Below, in pieces: positions 22,102-35,054 of a DNA stretch of 64,000 bases. The first letter of the stretch is position 1. Each line of letters starts with the position of its first letter. The DNA lies in NCBI RefSeq assembly GCF_964204865.1, contig NC_135260.1, forward strand, positions 1,674,001 to 1,738,000. The letters are read 5' to 3'. A program made the translations under genes and the position numbers. The notes beneath the pieces are model-generated. The model searched no databases. It saw only the letters and a list, made by a program, of their open reading frames with translations, and was not told where the DNA came from. Source of the stretch: Styela clava (Eukaryota > Chordata > Ascidiacea > Stolidobranchia > Styelidae).

Positions 22102-23007
22102 TTCGCTTTTATCAAAAATAAAAGGAATGCTGTCTGAACAAAACAAAATTTAAAATGAATATGTTATAAAATATTTCAGATTGTCGAGGACTGAATAATA
22201 ACTAACAGGGGCGAAACGCAACTTTACGAATAGTCACTGAGACCCGTCATCGATATTTCGAATGCGTCTTAATAGGTATAGGCCTACTATATATGGCAGA
22301 ATAATCGGTGCTACTATGGAGTGAGTTAGGATATGGGAAATCGAGATAAGACGACTTAATTAATCATATGACGGATCACGGCCAATCGCCCGGTTATCAG
22401 TCAAGGCCAGGTATTTCATTTCGGAAGCAAGCACTTAATGGTAGCGGAAGCCGTAACTTACCTGCGGTAACATGGACTACCTTACGACGACGAAGGGTTC
22501 TGAAAACTATCCCTTAATGGAATTCGAACCCACGCAGAGTAATCAGAGGTGTGGTAACGAGCGTATATCTGACACTTAGCACGATGCGCCACACGGTTGA
22601 GCACGAGTTTTACCATAGCTTGAAATCTACCTATATCTAGTATTACATAGTGAGATCTACGTCAATTCAGTAATTTAGCGCAGGTTCAAAGCCTTCATTT
22701 GTATCCCTAGGAGATATCTCATTAAATTTAGTTAGACTGACCAATGACATTAAACAACATGATAGGCAACTCTGACGTCACTCCATAAGACTACAGGCGA
22801 AAGATTGTATTTCATGATACGCTCCAATGCACATATTTATCGTCGCCTTTCGTGACCGTTTTCCGCTCGCTTTTGCTACTCGGCGTCTTTTTTACGTGTA
22901 GTACCTGTCTTTTTGCGCTTGTAACGAAAGAAAATAATCTCTATATCTAAGACGTTTTGATCACTTGGAAAGCTGGGATGGCAGACAAGCTGTAAAGAGC
23001 AGTTCTG

Positions 23008-23105
23008 GACATCATAGACGTTTTTTTTTATCAGAGAAGATTACAAACGCGATAGCGGAAAGATTTGTGTGGAACATTTTGCAGATAATGACAAAGTTCA
23101 AAGTT
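23008..23105 (+). pseudogene. THAP-domain-like exon remnant
   Basis: One frame reads FIREDYKRDSGKICVEHFAD and ends at a stop after about 30 residues. It resembles the second half of a THAP zinc finger (C-x2-H-F with the preceding basic segment). The first cysteine pair is not visible in frame, so it would lie in an upstream exon or has been lost. A plausible splice donor follows (GTTAGTAAT). Confidence 0.45.
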
Positions 23106-24061
23106 AGTAATTTTAATGTTTGCGCTTAATGATTGAAATTTCATTTATAGAGGGTGTCATACAAAACTGTTTTTACTTTTCTTAACGGTGCTGTGATACA
23201 ATTTCATAACACAAAGTTTGCACCTATCGAACTTAGGTGAATTTATTAGACATATTACATATTCAGTTAATCGTAGGTAACATTGCTGGTACATTCGGTT
23301 TGTTTAAATTTAAGAATTTAGCTCATAGCCCACTAATTAATATTATCATCTATGCAGGAGGTTGCAGAGCTGTATTCAACTTGCAGCCTTACCGATCACC
23401 TGATGATGCTCATTTAGTTTGGATCGAGCAAGTCTTCTTGAAATGCTTGTGTGGATGGAAACTACCTATATGTTTTTCATTCCTCCGATTTTAGACAAAT
23501 TTATTCTGAGGGATTTTGCATATAATTCTCATTGATTGTTGGCTGTTTATAATTCCTATTTATCGTGAATTCTGATTAAAACAAAGAGTTTTACCTAATT
23601 TACTGGCAAAATTTTACCTAAACAAAATTTTTTACCTAATTTACTGGCACCTTTTTCTTGTCAATACTCTAAGCTGAGGTAATAAACAAGACAATACATT
23701 TATGTCATCTGGAAGCAAAATATGCACACTAATTAATAGTTTGACACATTGAGATAATACATCATGACAGAAAATACAAGTTAAAGATATGTATGACTAT
23801 CCCATGGTAATTAAAATTGATAAAAATTAATAGGGGCTTTGGAGTATGAAAAGTTCAAGACAAAGAAAATAACAAATATTCATAGCTCATGAACTCTCAA
23901 TTTTGCCTCCATTGCTTTGTGAAAGCCAATATATTTCGAGTGGCTGAATTGGTTTACCTTTATGATAGCAACGATTTTGTATTTAATATAGCGAGATTTT
24001 TTTCAATTTAATTGAAGTGATATTATTTCCCAAAGCAATGTTTGAGTCGTCTAGAATTGAT

Positions 24062-24924
24062 CAGTGGTGTCAAACTCATGTGTTTTCGAGAGCCGCATTG
24101 CATTTTGGAAATTGTAAAAAGGGCCGCAAACAGTTTTTGATAATGTATACTTGAAAGATATTTTTAAGATAGTTTTAGTTTGTGACATATATTGTGATGC
24201 AACTAAACAGCTGGATTAAGTTTTCATTATTTTCTTCAATTTGAAATGCAATTACATATTAATATTTGCATTCCACTATTATTGCAACATTTGCAAGTTA
24301 CTGTATTATTTATAAACAAATAATAAAATTCTATGTACAACCATCAAAATCAATTTTGAACAAGCTTTGGATAAGGAAAGAATAATACATACACTAAAAA
24401 TGACTTTATCTAAATATATGAACCTAAAATTAACAAAAATACTACAGTATATACTCAATGTTTTTTTTAATTACATTTGTCCTGACGTTTGGCATCTTTT
24501 TTGTGTCACCAGCATACTAAGGCCAGGCTGAAATGATTTTATAGTACCAACTCTAACTAAAGAGGTCACATGATCATGGGTTAATCTTGATCTTTGCGAA
24601 TGTTTAATTAATTCCAGTAATGCAAAAAAGTTACTTTTATCATTTCATGTATAGATCAGTAAAAAATAAAATGACAGATTTTTTCGACAAGACATTTCGT
24701 ACCACATTGCGTGGCATAGGATTGCTTGAATTATTATTGATATTGATTTTTAGTAACTAAGTCGTTGTATAATTATATTAATATATAAACATATTTCACT
24801 TTAAAAGGTTTGAAAAATCTATTACATTTAGATAAAAAAAAACTTCCAAAATACTATTATAATTAGCGTTAGCGTTCGAGGGCCGCACTGGAAGTTCTCT
24901 GGGGCCGCGAGTTTGACATCTCTG
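24062..24924. mobile_element. Nested non-autonomous hAT element (863 bp)
   Basis: The left end CAGTGGTGTCAAACTC and right end GAGTTTGACATCTCTG are near-perfect inverted repeats of the widespread hAT type. Both ends also carry GGGCCGC motifs. The interior is AT-rich and has no open frame. Flanks TCTAGAATTGA and TCTAGATTGA look like an imperfect target duplication. It lies wholly inside the THAP-type element, so it is the younger insertion. Confidence 0.8.
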
Positions 24925-25079
24925 GTCTAGATTGAAGTTGTCCAAAATATATATTACAGTATTTTATCATGAATGATGATTATACCCCTTCCCGAATTTC
25001 TTCTATAGTACTACCAAAAGTTGATGAACCAAATATAACACAGGTGCAGTGAGTTACCCGTTATCCTAATTTTACAAAG

Positions 25080-25520
25080 CTGTTTTAAGTATGTCTGGCG
25101 TGTTTTGTGCCTTTTTACAAATAAGACCGCCTATGCAATCTTACGCTTTGGAATTTTTAGTTATTTTCTTCAAGACCTGCACGACGTGGGGGCCATACAC
25201 AACTCTACCGGAGTCAAATGTCTTTGCATGCCCCCATAGGTCGTTTTTCTATTGCAAACATTTATGGAGTACTCTAATTATATTTCTTGGAATCACACTG
25301 TCACTGATATGTCGCCAGACTTTTGATATCTCCTCTTCTGCTATAGTGTCCTGTGAATAAATAATAGGAAATTGAGATTAGACGAATAGTTGAAACTTTG
25401 CATTACGTCGGCTTAATTTCTGGATTGATAAAGGCTACTTACTATATTTGCTATTGCCTCTTGTGCTGCAGGGGTCTCACAATGCTTAGACAGGTTTGTC
25501 CACAACTTTCACATCTGAAG
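25080..25520 (-). pseudogene. Possible decayed transposase exons
   Basis: On the - strand an exon-like stretch begins at 25350 after TATTCACAG (acceptor-like) and reads DTIAEEEISKVWRHISDSVI, staying open about 33 codons to a stop near 25250. Coding-like sequence continues after the stop. A second exon-like piece (about 25520-25437) reads KLWTNLSKHCETPAAQEAIA and ends at a donor-like GTAAGTAG. The family is not recognised. It may be part of the host transposon's protein, but the THAP-like piece is on the other strand. Confidence 0.3.
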
Positions 25521-26813
25521 AAAGAGAGGAGATTTATTAATTTTCGTTAAGAATAAATAAAGCAGTCTATATGATTTAGAATGGAAAAGCTAATAAATCC
25601 AATATCCCATGATTTATGTAAAAAATGTTTTACTGAATTTGGTATATAAACCAACTAATAAAAGGGTTTGGTCAGAAAATTACAGGCATTCATGGCTCCA
25701 AATACTTGAGAGATCAGACTATACAATATAGACCGTCATGAGTGAAATGTTAACACTTTGATTCAATACGCAAATAAAAGTGAATGCGCAATAGTATGTT
25801 ACAATGAGCAATGAGTATATATCCTCACTGATTAAAAAAAATCTAAATGGAGGTGCATGAACTATTTGAAACCATAAGGGGTAAGTAAATATGCAATTTC
25901 GGCGAATGGGCAACTACTTACCGTACTGAATTAATAACTTCGTAGTATTTGACAAAGGCTGGCTTTCCCACGTGTACTTAACAGTGCGACGCCCGGGTGT
26001 GATATACAACAATAGTATTTACCTTACCTTTTTCCGATTTCTTTTTACCTCAACTTTCCGAAATATCATTAAAATCGACAACAACTGTCAAAGCAGACAC
26101 GAACACCATTCGTGCTATGCCTTAAAAGCAGCACACATCCGCTCGTTTTCGTTTCGCCAAGTATGTGCATTGGAGCGTGCTATCGGATACGATCTTCGGC
26201 CAAAAAGGCCGGAGTTGCGCATCATGTTGTTTAATGTCATTGGACTGACTAACTATTAACGTTGATACATTTTTATTGAACCGGACTTAATCGAAAAATT
26301 AAACTCTCGCCAAGTTACGGGCGATCACCGAAGTGCCACGCGCTTGTGAGAGTTTATATATAACTTTTGATACTGTGTGAGTGCACGTAACCTAGCTTTG
26401 AGCACATATAAAAAAAAACAAGCTTATAAGAAGGGCAACTTTCATATATACTGTCGAACTATCTGGGTTATGTGCAATACAATGGGCATCCGCTTATCAA
26501 AAAGCTTTGTCAATAACACGTCAGGCCTCAATAACAAACAAGCGAGTTATATCAGCGACTCGATGCTTGCGTTAAGCCATACACCAGAGATAAAATACCT
26601 ATGAGGAAAAACATGCAATCAATAAATTAACGCATGTAATCAATAATAACAAAATTTGACACTGGTAGAAAATGTCGGCGGTAAGCCACTGAGCGAAACA
26701 GCGACTGCCTGAGTTTCATTGTTTGTGACTCCACAAACGAAACAGTTGCGCTTCGCTTCTCTCTCATTAGGCGTTGCCTAAATATAAATAACCGAATATG
26801 TCTCGTCGATATC

Positions 26814-26923
26814 GCCTACGACCATACCACGTTGAATACACTAGATCTCGTAAGTTAAGCAACGTCGGGCTCGGTTAGTACTTGCATGGGTGACCGGCTG
26901 GGAATACCGGGTGCCGTAGGCTT
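26814..26923 (+). rRNA. 5S rRNA variant, unit 14, CTA-type deletion
   Basis: Same haplotype as unit 7. First of 15 consecutive deleted copies. Confidence 0.85.
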
Positions 26924-28127
26924 TTCGCTTTTATCAAAAATAAAAGGAATGCTGTCTGAACAAAACATAATTTAAAATGAATATGTTATGAAATATTTCA
27001 GATTGTCGAGGACTGAATAATAACTAACAGGGGCGAAACGCAACTTTACGAATAGTCACTGAGACCCGTCATCGATATTTCGAATGCGTCTTAATAGGTA
27101 TAGGCCTACTATATATGGCAGAATAATCGGTGCTACTATGGAGTGAGTTAGGATATGGGAAATCGAGATAAGACGACTTAATTAATCATATGACGGATCA
27201 CGGCCAATCGCCCGGTTATCAGTCAAGGCCAGTTATTTCATTTCGGAAGCAAGCACTTAATGGTAGCGGAAGCCGTAACTTACCTGCGGTAACATGGACT
27301 ACCTTACGACGACGAAGGGTTCTGAAAACTATCCCTTAATAGAATTCGAACCCACGCAGAGTAATCAGAGGTGTGGTACGAGCGTATATCTGACACTTAG
27401 CACGATGCGCCACACGGTTGAGCACGAGTTTTACCATAGCTTGAAATCTACCTATATCTAGTATTACATAGTGAGATCTACGTCAATTCAGTACTTTAGC
27501 GCAGGTTCAAAGCCTTCATTTTGCATCCCTAGTAGATATCTCATTAAATTTAGTTAGACTGACTGACTATTAACGTTGATACATTTTTATTGAACCGGAC
27601 TTAATCGAAAAATTAAACTCTCGCCAAGTTACGGGCGATCACCGAAGTGCCACGCGCTTGTGAGAGTTTATATATAACTTTTGATACTGTGTGAGTGCAC
27701 GTAACCTAGCTTTGAGCACATATAATAAAAAACAAGCTTATAAGAAGGGCAACTTTCATATATACTGTCGAACTATCTGGGTTATGTGCAATACAATGGG
27801 CATCCGCTTATCAAAAAACTTTGTCAATAACTCGTCAGGCCTCAATAACAAACAAGCGAGTTATATCAGCGACTCGATGCTTGCGTTAAGCCATACACCA
27901 GAGATAAAATACCTATGAGGAAAAACATGCAATCAATAAATTAACGCATGTAATCAATAATAACAAAATTTGACACTGGTAGAAAATGTCGGCGGTAAGC
28001 CACTGAGCGAAACAGCGACTGCCTGAGTTTCATTGTTTGTGACTCTACAAACGAAACAGTTGCGCTTCGCTTCTCTCTCATTAGGCGTTGCCTAAATATA
28101 AATAACCGAATATGTCTCGTCGATATC

Positions 28128-28237
28128 GCCTACGACCATACCACGTTGAATACACTAGATCTCGTAAGTTAAGCAACGTCGGGCTCGGTTAGTACTTGCA
28201 TGGGTGACCGGCTGGGAATACCGGGTGCCGTAGGCTT
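28128..28237 (+). rRNA. 5S rRNA variant, unit 15, CTA-type deletion
   Basis: CTA haplotype with no further change seen. It is linked to a C-type spacer. Confidence 0.85.
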
Positions 28238-29418
28238 TTCGCTTTTATCAAAAATAAAAGGAATGCTGTCTGAACAAAACATAATTTAAAATGAATATGT
28301 TATGAAATATTTCAGATTGTCGAGGACTGAATAATAACTAACAGGGGCGAAACGCAACTTTACGAATAGTCACTGAGACCCGTCATCGATATTTCGAATG
28401 CGTCTTAATAGGTATACTATATATGGCAGAATAATCGGTGCTACTATGGAGTGAGTTAGGATATGGGAAATCGAGATAAGACGACTTAATTAATCATATG
28501 ACGGATCACGGCCAATCGCCCGGTTATTTCATTTCGGAAGCAAGCACCTAATGGTAGCGGAAGCCGTAATTTACCTGCGGTAACATGGACTACCTTACGA
28601 CGACGAAGGGTTCTGAAAACTATCCCTTAATGGAATTCGAACCCACGCAGAGTAATCAGAGGTGTGGTAACGAGCGTATATCTGACACTTAGCACGATGC
28701 GCCACACAGTTGAGCACGAGTTTTACCATAGCTTGAAATCTACCTATATCTAGTATTACATAGTGAGATCTACGTCAATTCAGTAATTTAGCGCAGGTTC
28801 AAAGCCTTCATTTGCATCCCTAGGAGATATCTCATTAAATTTAGTTAGACTGACTGACTATTAACGTTGATACATTTTTATTGAACCGGACTTAATCGAA
28901 AAATTAAACTCTCGCCAAGTTACGGGCGATCACCGAAGTGCCACGCGCTTGTGAGAGTTTATATATAACTTTTGATACTGTGTGAGTGCACGTAACCTAG
29001 CTTTGAGCACATATAAAAAAAAACAAGCTTATAAGAAGGGCAACTTTCATATATACTGTCGAACTATCTGGGTTATGTGCAATACAATGGGCATCCGCTT
29101 ATCAAAAAGCTTTGTCAATAACACGTCAGGCCTCAATAACAAACAAGCGAGTTATATCAGCGACTCGATGCTTGCGTTAAGCCATACACCAGAGATAAAA
29201 TACCTATGAGGAAAAACATGCAATCAATAAATTAACGCATGTAATCAATAATAACAAAATTTGACACTGGTAGAAAATGTCGGCGGTAAGCCACTGAGCG
29301 AAACAGCGACTGCCTGAGTTTCATTGTTTGTGACTCTACAAACGAAACAGTTGCGCTTCGCTTCTCTCTCATTAGGCGTTGCCTAAATATAAATAACCGA
29401 ATATGTCTCGTCGATATC

Positions 29419-29528
29419 GCCTACGACCATACCACGTTGAATACACCCGATCTCGGAAGTTAAGCAACGTCGGGCTCGGTTAGTACTTGCATGGGTGACC
29501 GGCTGGGAATACCGGGTGCCGTAGGCTT
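29419..29528 (+). rRNA. 5S rRNA variant, unit 16, 10-nt deletion
   Basis: Clean deleted form (CCCGATCTCGGAAG) at the head of the first B unit of the trimer. Its relative in the trimer, unit 19, instead carries the CTA form, while unit 22 again has the clean form. Confidence 0.85.
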
Positions 29529-30731
29529 TTCGCTTTTATCAAAAATAAAAGGAATGCTGTCTGAACAAAACATAATTTAAAATGAATATGTTATAAAATA
29601 TTTCAGATTGTCGAGGACTGAATAATACCTAACAGGGGCGAAACGCAACTTTACGAATAGTCACTGAGACCCGTCATCGATATTTCGAATGCGTCTTAAT
29701 AGGTATAACCTACTATATATGGCAGAATAATCGGTGCTACTATGGAGTGAGTTAGGATATGGGAAATCGAGATAAGACGACTTAATTAATCATATGACGG
29801 ATCACGGCCAATCGCCCGGTTATCAGTCAAGGCCAGTTATTTCATTTCGGAAGCAAGCACTTAATGGTAGCGGAAGCCGTAACTTACCTGCGGTAACATG
29901 GACTACCTTACGACGACGAAGGGTTCTGAAAACTATCCCTTAATGGAATTCGAACCCACGCAGAGTAATCAGAGGTGTGGTACGAGCGTATATCTGACAC
30001 TTAGCACGATGCGCCACACGGTTGAGCACGAGTTTTACCATAGCTTGAAATCTACCTATATCTAGTATTACATAGTGAGATCTACGTCAATTCAGTACTT
30101 TAGCGCAGGTTCAAAGCCTTCATTTTGCATCCCTAGTAGATATCTCATTAAATTTAGTTAGACTGACTGACTATTAACGTTGATACATTTTTATTGAACC
30201 GGACTTAATCGAAAAATTAAACTCTCGCCAAGTTACGGGCGATCACCGAAGTGCCACGCGCTTGTGAGAGTTTATATATAACTTTTGATACTGTGTGAGT
30301 GCACGTAACCTAGCTTTGAGCACATATAATAAAAAACAAGCTTATAAGAAGGGCAACTTTCATATATACTGTCGAACTATCTGGGTTATGTGCAATACAA
30401 TGGGCATCCGCTTATCAAAAAACTTTGTCAATAACTCGTCAGGCCTCAATAACAAACAAGCGAGTTATATCAGCGACTCGATGCTTGCGTTAAGCCATAC
30501 ACCAGAGATAAAATACCTATGAGGAAAAACATGCAATCAATAAATTAACGCATGTAATCAATAATAACAAAATTTGACACTGGTAGAAAATGTCGGCGGT
30601 AAGCCACTGAGCGAAACAGCGACTGCCTGAGTTTCATTGTTTGTGACTCTACAAACGAAACAGTTGCGCTTCGCTTCTCTCTCATTAGGCGTTGCCTAAA
30701 TATAAATAACCGAATATGTCTCGTCGATATC

Positions 30732-30841
30732 GCCTACGACCATACCACGTTGAATACACTAGATCTCGTAAGTTAAGCAACGTCGGGCTCGGTTAGTACT
30801 TGCATGGGTGACCGGCTGGGAATACCGGGTGCCGTAGGCTT
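30732..30841 (+). rRNA. 5S rRNA variant, unit 17, CTA-type deletion
   Basis: CTA haplotype heading a D-type spacer. Confidence 0.85.
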
Positions 30842-32045
30842 TTCGCTTTTATCAAAAATAAAAGGAATGCTGTCTGAACAAAACATAATTTAAAATGAAT
30901 ATGTTATGAAATATTTCAGATTGTCGAGGACTGAATAATAACTAACAGGGGCGAAACGCAACTTTACGAATAGTCACTGAGACCCGTCATCGATATTTCG
31001 AATGCGTCTTAATATGTATAGGCCTACTATATATGGCAGAATAATCGGTGCTACTATGGAGTGAGTTAGGATATGGGAAATCGAGATAAGACGACTTAAT
31101 TAATCATATGACTGATCACGGCCAATCGCCCGGTTATCAGTCAAGGCCAGTTATTTCATTTCGGAAGCAAGCACTTAATGGTAGCGGAAGCCGTAACTTA
31201 CCTGCGGTAACATGGACTACCTTACGACGACGAAGGGTTCTGAAAACTACCCCTTAATGGAATTCGAACCCACGCAGAGTAATCAGAGGTGTGGTAACGA
31301 GCGTATATCTGACACTTAGCACGATGCGCCACACGGTTGAGCACGAGTTTTACCATAGCTTGAAATCTACCTATATCTAGTATTACATAGTGAGATCTAC
31401 GTCAATTCAGTACTTTAGCGCAGGTTCAAAGCCTTCATTTTGCATCCCTAGTAGATATCTCATTAAATTTAGTTAGACTGACTGACTATTAACGTTGATA
31501 CATTTTATTGAACCGGACTTAATCGAAAAATTAAACTCTCGCCAAGTTACGGGCGATCACCGAAGTGCCACGCGCTTGTGAGAGTTTATATATAACTTTT
31601 GATACTGTGTGAGTGCACGTAACCTAGCTTTGAGCACATATAATAAAAAACAAGCTTATAAGAAGGGCAACTTTCATATATACTGTCGAACTATCTGGGT
31701 TATGTGCTATACAATGGGCATCCGCTCATCAAAAAGCTTTGTCAATAACACGTCAGGCCTCAGTAACAAACAAGCGAGTTATATCAGCGACTCGATGCTT
31801 GCGTTAAGCCATACACCAGAGATAAAATACCTATGAGGAAAAACATGCAATCAATAAATTAACGCATGTAATCAATAATAACAAAATTTGACACTGGTAG
31901 AAAATGTCGGCGGTAAGCCACTGAGCGAAACAGCGACTGCCTGAGTTTCATTGTTTGTGACTCTACAAACGAAACAGTTGCGCTTCGCTTCTCTCTCATT
32001 AGGCGTTGCCTAAATATAAATAACCGAATATGTCTCGTCGATATC

Positions 32046-32155
32046 GCCTACGACCATACCACGTTGAATACACTAGATCTCGTAAGTTAAGCAACGTCGG
32101 GCTCGGTTAGTACTTGCATGGGTGACCGGCTGGGAATACCGGGTGCCGTAGGCTT
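32046..32155 (+). rRNA. 5S rRNA variant, unit 18, CTA-type deletion
   Basis: CTA haplotype heading a C-type spacer. Confidence 0.85.
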
Positions 32156-33336
32156 TTCGCTTTTATCAAAAATAAAAGGAATGCTGTCTGAACAAAACAT
32201 AATTTAAAATGAATATGTTATGAAATATTTCAGATTGTCGAGGACTGAATAATAACTAACAGGGGCGAAACGCAACTTTACGAATAGTCACTGAGACCCG
32301 TCATCGATATTTCGAATGCGTCTTAATAGGTATACTATATATGGCAGAATAATCGGTGCTACTATGGAGTGAGTTAGGATATGGGAAATCGAGATAAGAC
32401 GACTTAATTAATCATATGACGGATCACGGCCAATCGCCCGGTTATTTCATTTCGGAAGCAAGCACCTAATGGTAGCGGAAGCCGTAATTTACCTGCGGTA
32501 ACATGGACTACCTTACGACGACGAAGGGTTCTGAAAACTATCCCTTAATGGAATTCGAACCCACGCAGAGTAATCAGAGGTGTGGTAACGAGCGTATATC
32601 TGACACTTAGCACGATGCGCCACACGGTTGAGCACGAGTTTCACCATAGCTTGAAATCTACCTATATCTAGTATTACATAGTGAGATCTACGTCAATTCA
32701 GTAATTTAGCGCAGGTTCAAAGCCTTCATTTGCATCCCTAAGAGATATCTCATTAAATTTAGTTAGACTGACTGACTATTAACGTTGATACATTTTTATT
32801 GAACCGGACTTAATCGAAAAATTAAACTCTCGCCAAGTTACGGGCGATCACCGAAGTGCCACGCGCTTGTGAGAGTTTATATATAACTTTTGATACTGTG
32901 TGAGTGCACGTAACCTAGCTTTGAGCACATATAAAAAAAAACAAGCTTATAAGAAGAGCAACTTTCATATATACTGTCGAACTATCTGGGTTATGTGCAA
33001 TACAATGGGCATCCGCTTATCAAAAAGCTTTGTCAATAACACGTCAGGCCTCAATAACAAACAAGCGAGTTATATCAGCGACTCGATGCTTGCGTTAAGC
33101 CATACACCAGAGATAAAATACCTATGAGGAAAAACATGCAATCAATAAATTAACGCATGTAATCAATAATAACAAAATTTGACACTGGTAGAAAATGTCG
33201 GCGGTAAGCCACTGAGCGAAACAGCGACTGCCTGAGTTTCATTGTTTGTGACTCCACAAACGAAACAGTTGCGCTTCGCTTCTCTCTCATTAGGCGTTGC
33301 CTAAATATAAATAACCGAATATGTCTCGTCGATATC

Positions 33337-33740
33337 GCCTACGACCATACCACGTTGAATACACTAGATCTCGTAAGTTAAGCAACGTCGGGCTCTGTTA
33401 GTACTTGCATGTCAGTCAGTCAGTCAGTCGTTTATTTTTCACCAAAATGAAACATACACGTAATGCGAACAAAAATTAGAGAAAACATAAATAAAGGCAT
33501 TTCATGGTGAAGGGTGACGCGAAAAAACCAATGTTGGTTATCTAGCAGCGACACCTGTGATAAATGTCTAACTTTGATACAAGTAGAATAGAATAGATCG
33601 AACACATTTAAGCAGTGAAGGAAAGAATGTCCAAGAAAATCCAAAACCGTAACAAAAAAAGAGACTCCAGGCACAACCATGGTAATCATGGGCAACAAAT
33701 GGGTGGGTGACCGGCTGGGAATACCGGGTGCCGTAGGCTT
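33337..33740 (+). pseudogene. 5S rRNA variant, unit 19, split by a 294-bp insertion
   Basis: CTA-type deleted gene with G70 to T, interrupted after GTACTTGCATG (33411) and resuming at GGTGACCGG (33706). The break falls inside the C box of the internal control region, so this copy cannot give a normal 5S RNA. Confidence 0.92.
33412..33705 (-). mobile_element. 294-bp insertion in a 5S gene, probable retroposon
   Basis: The size is fixed by comparison with sister units (1608 bp here against 1314). At the left end stands (TCAG)4-5 followed by CGTTTATTTTTCACC. Read on the - strand this gives an AATAAA signal and a short tandem ACTG tail, like the 3' end of a SINE or 5'-truncated LINE with a microsatellite tail. 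No clean target duplication is seen; the right side repeats ATGGGTG from the host. A long open - strand frame crosses the insertion but matches no family I know. Class uncertain. Confidence 0.65.
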
Positions 33741-34944
33741 TTCGCTTTTATCAAAAATAAAAGGAATGCTGTCTGAACAAAACATAATTTAAAATGAATA
33801 TGTTATGAAATATTTCAGATTGTCGAGGACTGAATAATAACTAACAGGGGCGAAACGCAACTTTACGAATAGTCACTGAGACCCGTCATCGATATTTCGA
33901 ATGCGTCTTAATAGGTATAGGCCTACTATATATGGCAGAATAATCGGTGCTACTATGGAGTGAGTTAGGATATGGGAAATCGAGATAAGACGACTTAATT
34001 AATCATATGACGGATCACGGCCAATCGCCCGGTTATCAGTCAAGGCCAGTTATTTCATTTCGGAAGCAAGCACTTAATGGTAGCGGAAGCCGTAACTTAC
34101 CTGCGGTAACATGGACTACCTTACGACGACGAAGGGTTCTGAAAACTATCCCTTAATGGAATTCGAACCCACGCAGAGTAATCAGAGGTGTGGTACGAGC
34201 GTATATCTGACACTTAGCACGATGCGCCACACGGTTGAGCACGAGTTTTACCATAGCTTGAAATCTACCTATATCTAGTATTACATAGTGAGATCTACGT
34301 CAATTCAGTACTTTAGCGCAGGTTCAAAGCCTTCATTTTGCATCCCTAGTAGATATCTCATTAAATTTAGTTAGACTGACTGACTATTAACGTTGATACA
34401 TTTTTATTGAACCGGACTTAATCGAAAAATTAAACTCTCGCCAAGTTACGGGCGATCACCGAAGTGCCACGCGCTTGTGAGAGTTTATATATAACTTTTG
34501 ATACTGTGTGAGTGCACGTAACCTAGCTTTGAGCACATATAATAAAAAACAAGCTTATAAGAAGGGCAACTTTCATATATACTGTCGAACTATCTGGGTT
34601 ATGTGCAATACAATGGGCATCCGCTTATCAAAAAACTTTGTCAATAACTCGTCAGGCCTCAATAACAAACAAGCGAGTTATATCAGCGACTCGATGCTTG
34701 CGTTAAGCCATACACCAGAGATAAAATACCTATGAGGAAAAACATGCAATCAATAAATTAACGCATGTAATCAATAATAACAAAATTTGACACTGGTAGA
34801 AAATGTCGGCGGTAAGCCACTGAGCGAAACAGCGACTGCCTGAGTTTCATTGTTTGTGACTCTACAAACGAAACAGTTGCGCTTCGCTTCTCTCTCATTA
34901 GGCGTTGCCTAAATATAAATAACCGAATATGTCTCGTCGATATC

Positions 34945-35054
34945 GCCTACGACCATACCACGTTGAATACACTAGATCTCGTAAGTTAAGCAACGTCGGG
35001 CTCGGTTAGTACTTGCATGGATGACCGGCTGGGAATACCGGGTGCCGTAGGCTT
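34945..35054 (+). rRNA. 5S rRNA variant, unit 20, CTA-type deletion
   Basis: CTA haplotype with an extra G-to-A in the C box (GCATGGATGACC). Confidence 0.84.

Larger units (their letters stand above)
19628..22740 (+). repeat. Array block, remainder of unit 11 to the first half of unit 13
   Basis: After the LINE, the unit 11 spacer resumes as the C type: short GGTATACTATATATGG, TTATTTCATTTC without the CAGTCAAGG block, and a long A-run after CATATA. Unit 12 is 1313 bp. Unit 13 is cut at 22741 by the THAP-type transposon within its GACT repeat. No protein gene is seen. Confidence 0.88.
22741..26243. mobile_element. Decayed DNA transposon with THAP-like remnant (3503 bp)
   Basis: The ends are perfect 23-bp inverted repeats (CCAATGACATTAAACAAC at the left, its complement at the right). 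A second perfect 16-bp inverted pair, ACGCTCCAATGCACAT, lies at 22819-22834 and 26163-26178, and the sequence between is loosely alike, so the terminal repeats extend imperfectly to roughly 95 bp. ACTGA flanks both sides (22736-22740, 26244-26248) and is a likely 5-bp target duplication within the host GACT repeat. Internal coding traces are broken by stops and probable introns. An 863-bp hAT element is nested inside. The superfamily is uncertain: a THAP domain is found in P, some Kolobok and other transposases. Confidence 0.85.
26249..29418 (+). repeat. Array block, end of unit 13 to unit 15
   Basis: The unit 13 spacer resumes with CTAACTATTAACG (one G-to-A change next to the duplication). 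Unit 14 is 1314 bp and of B type (KNFVNNSS-like variant string in its spacer frame). Unit 15 is 1291 bp and of C type. No protein gene is seen. Confidence 0.88.

Noticed and set aside
23237-23494. An 85-codon + strand frame inside the THAP-type transposon
   Set aside because: The stretch after ATCTATGCAG looks exon-like in other frames, but this frame shows no family match; treated as decayed transposon sequence.
33432-33785. A 117-codon - strand frame across the 294-bp insertion
   Set aside because: It runs from host 5S sequence into the insert, has no known domain and would not be a natural unit.
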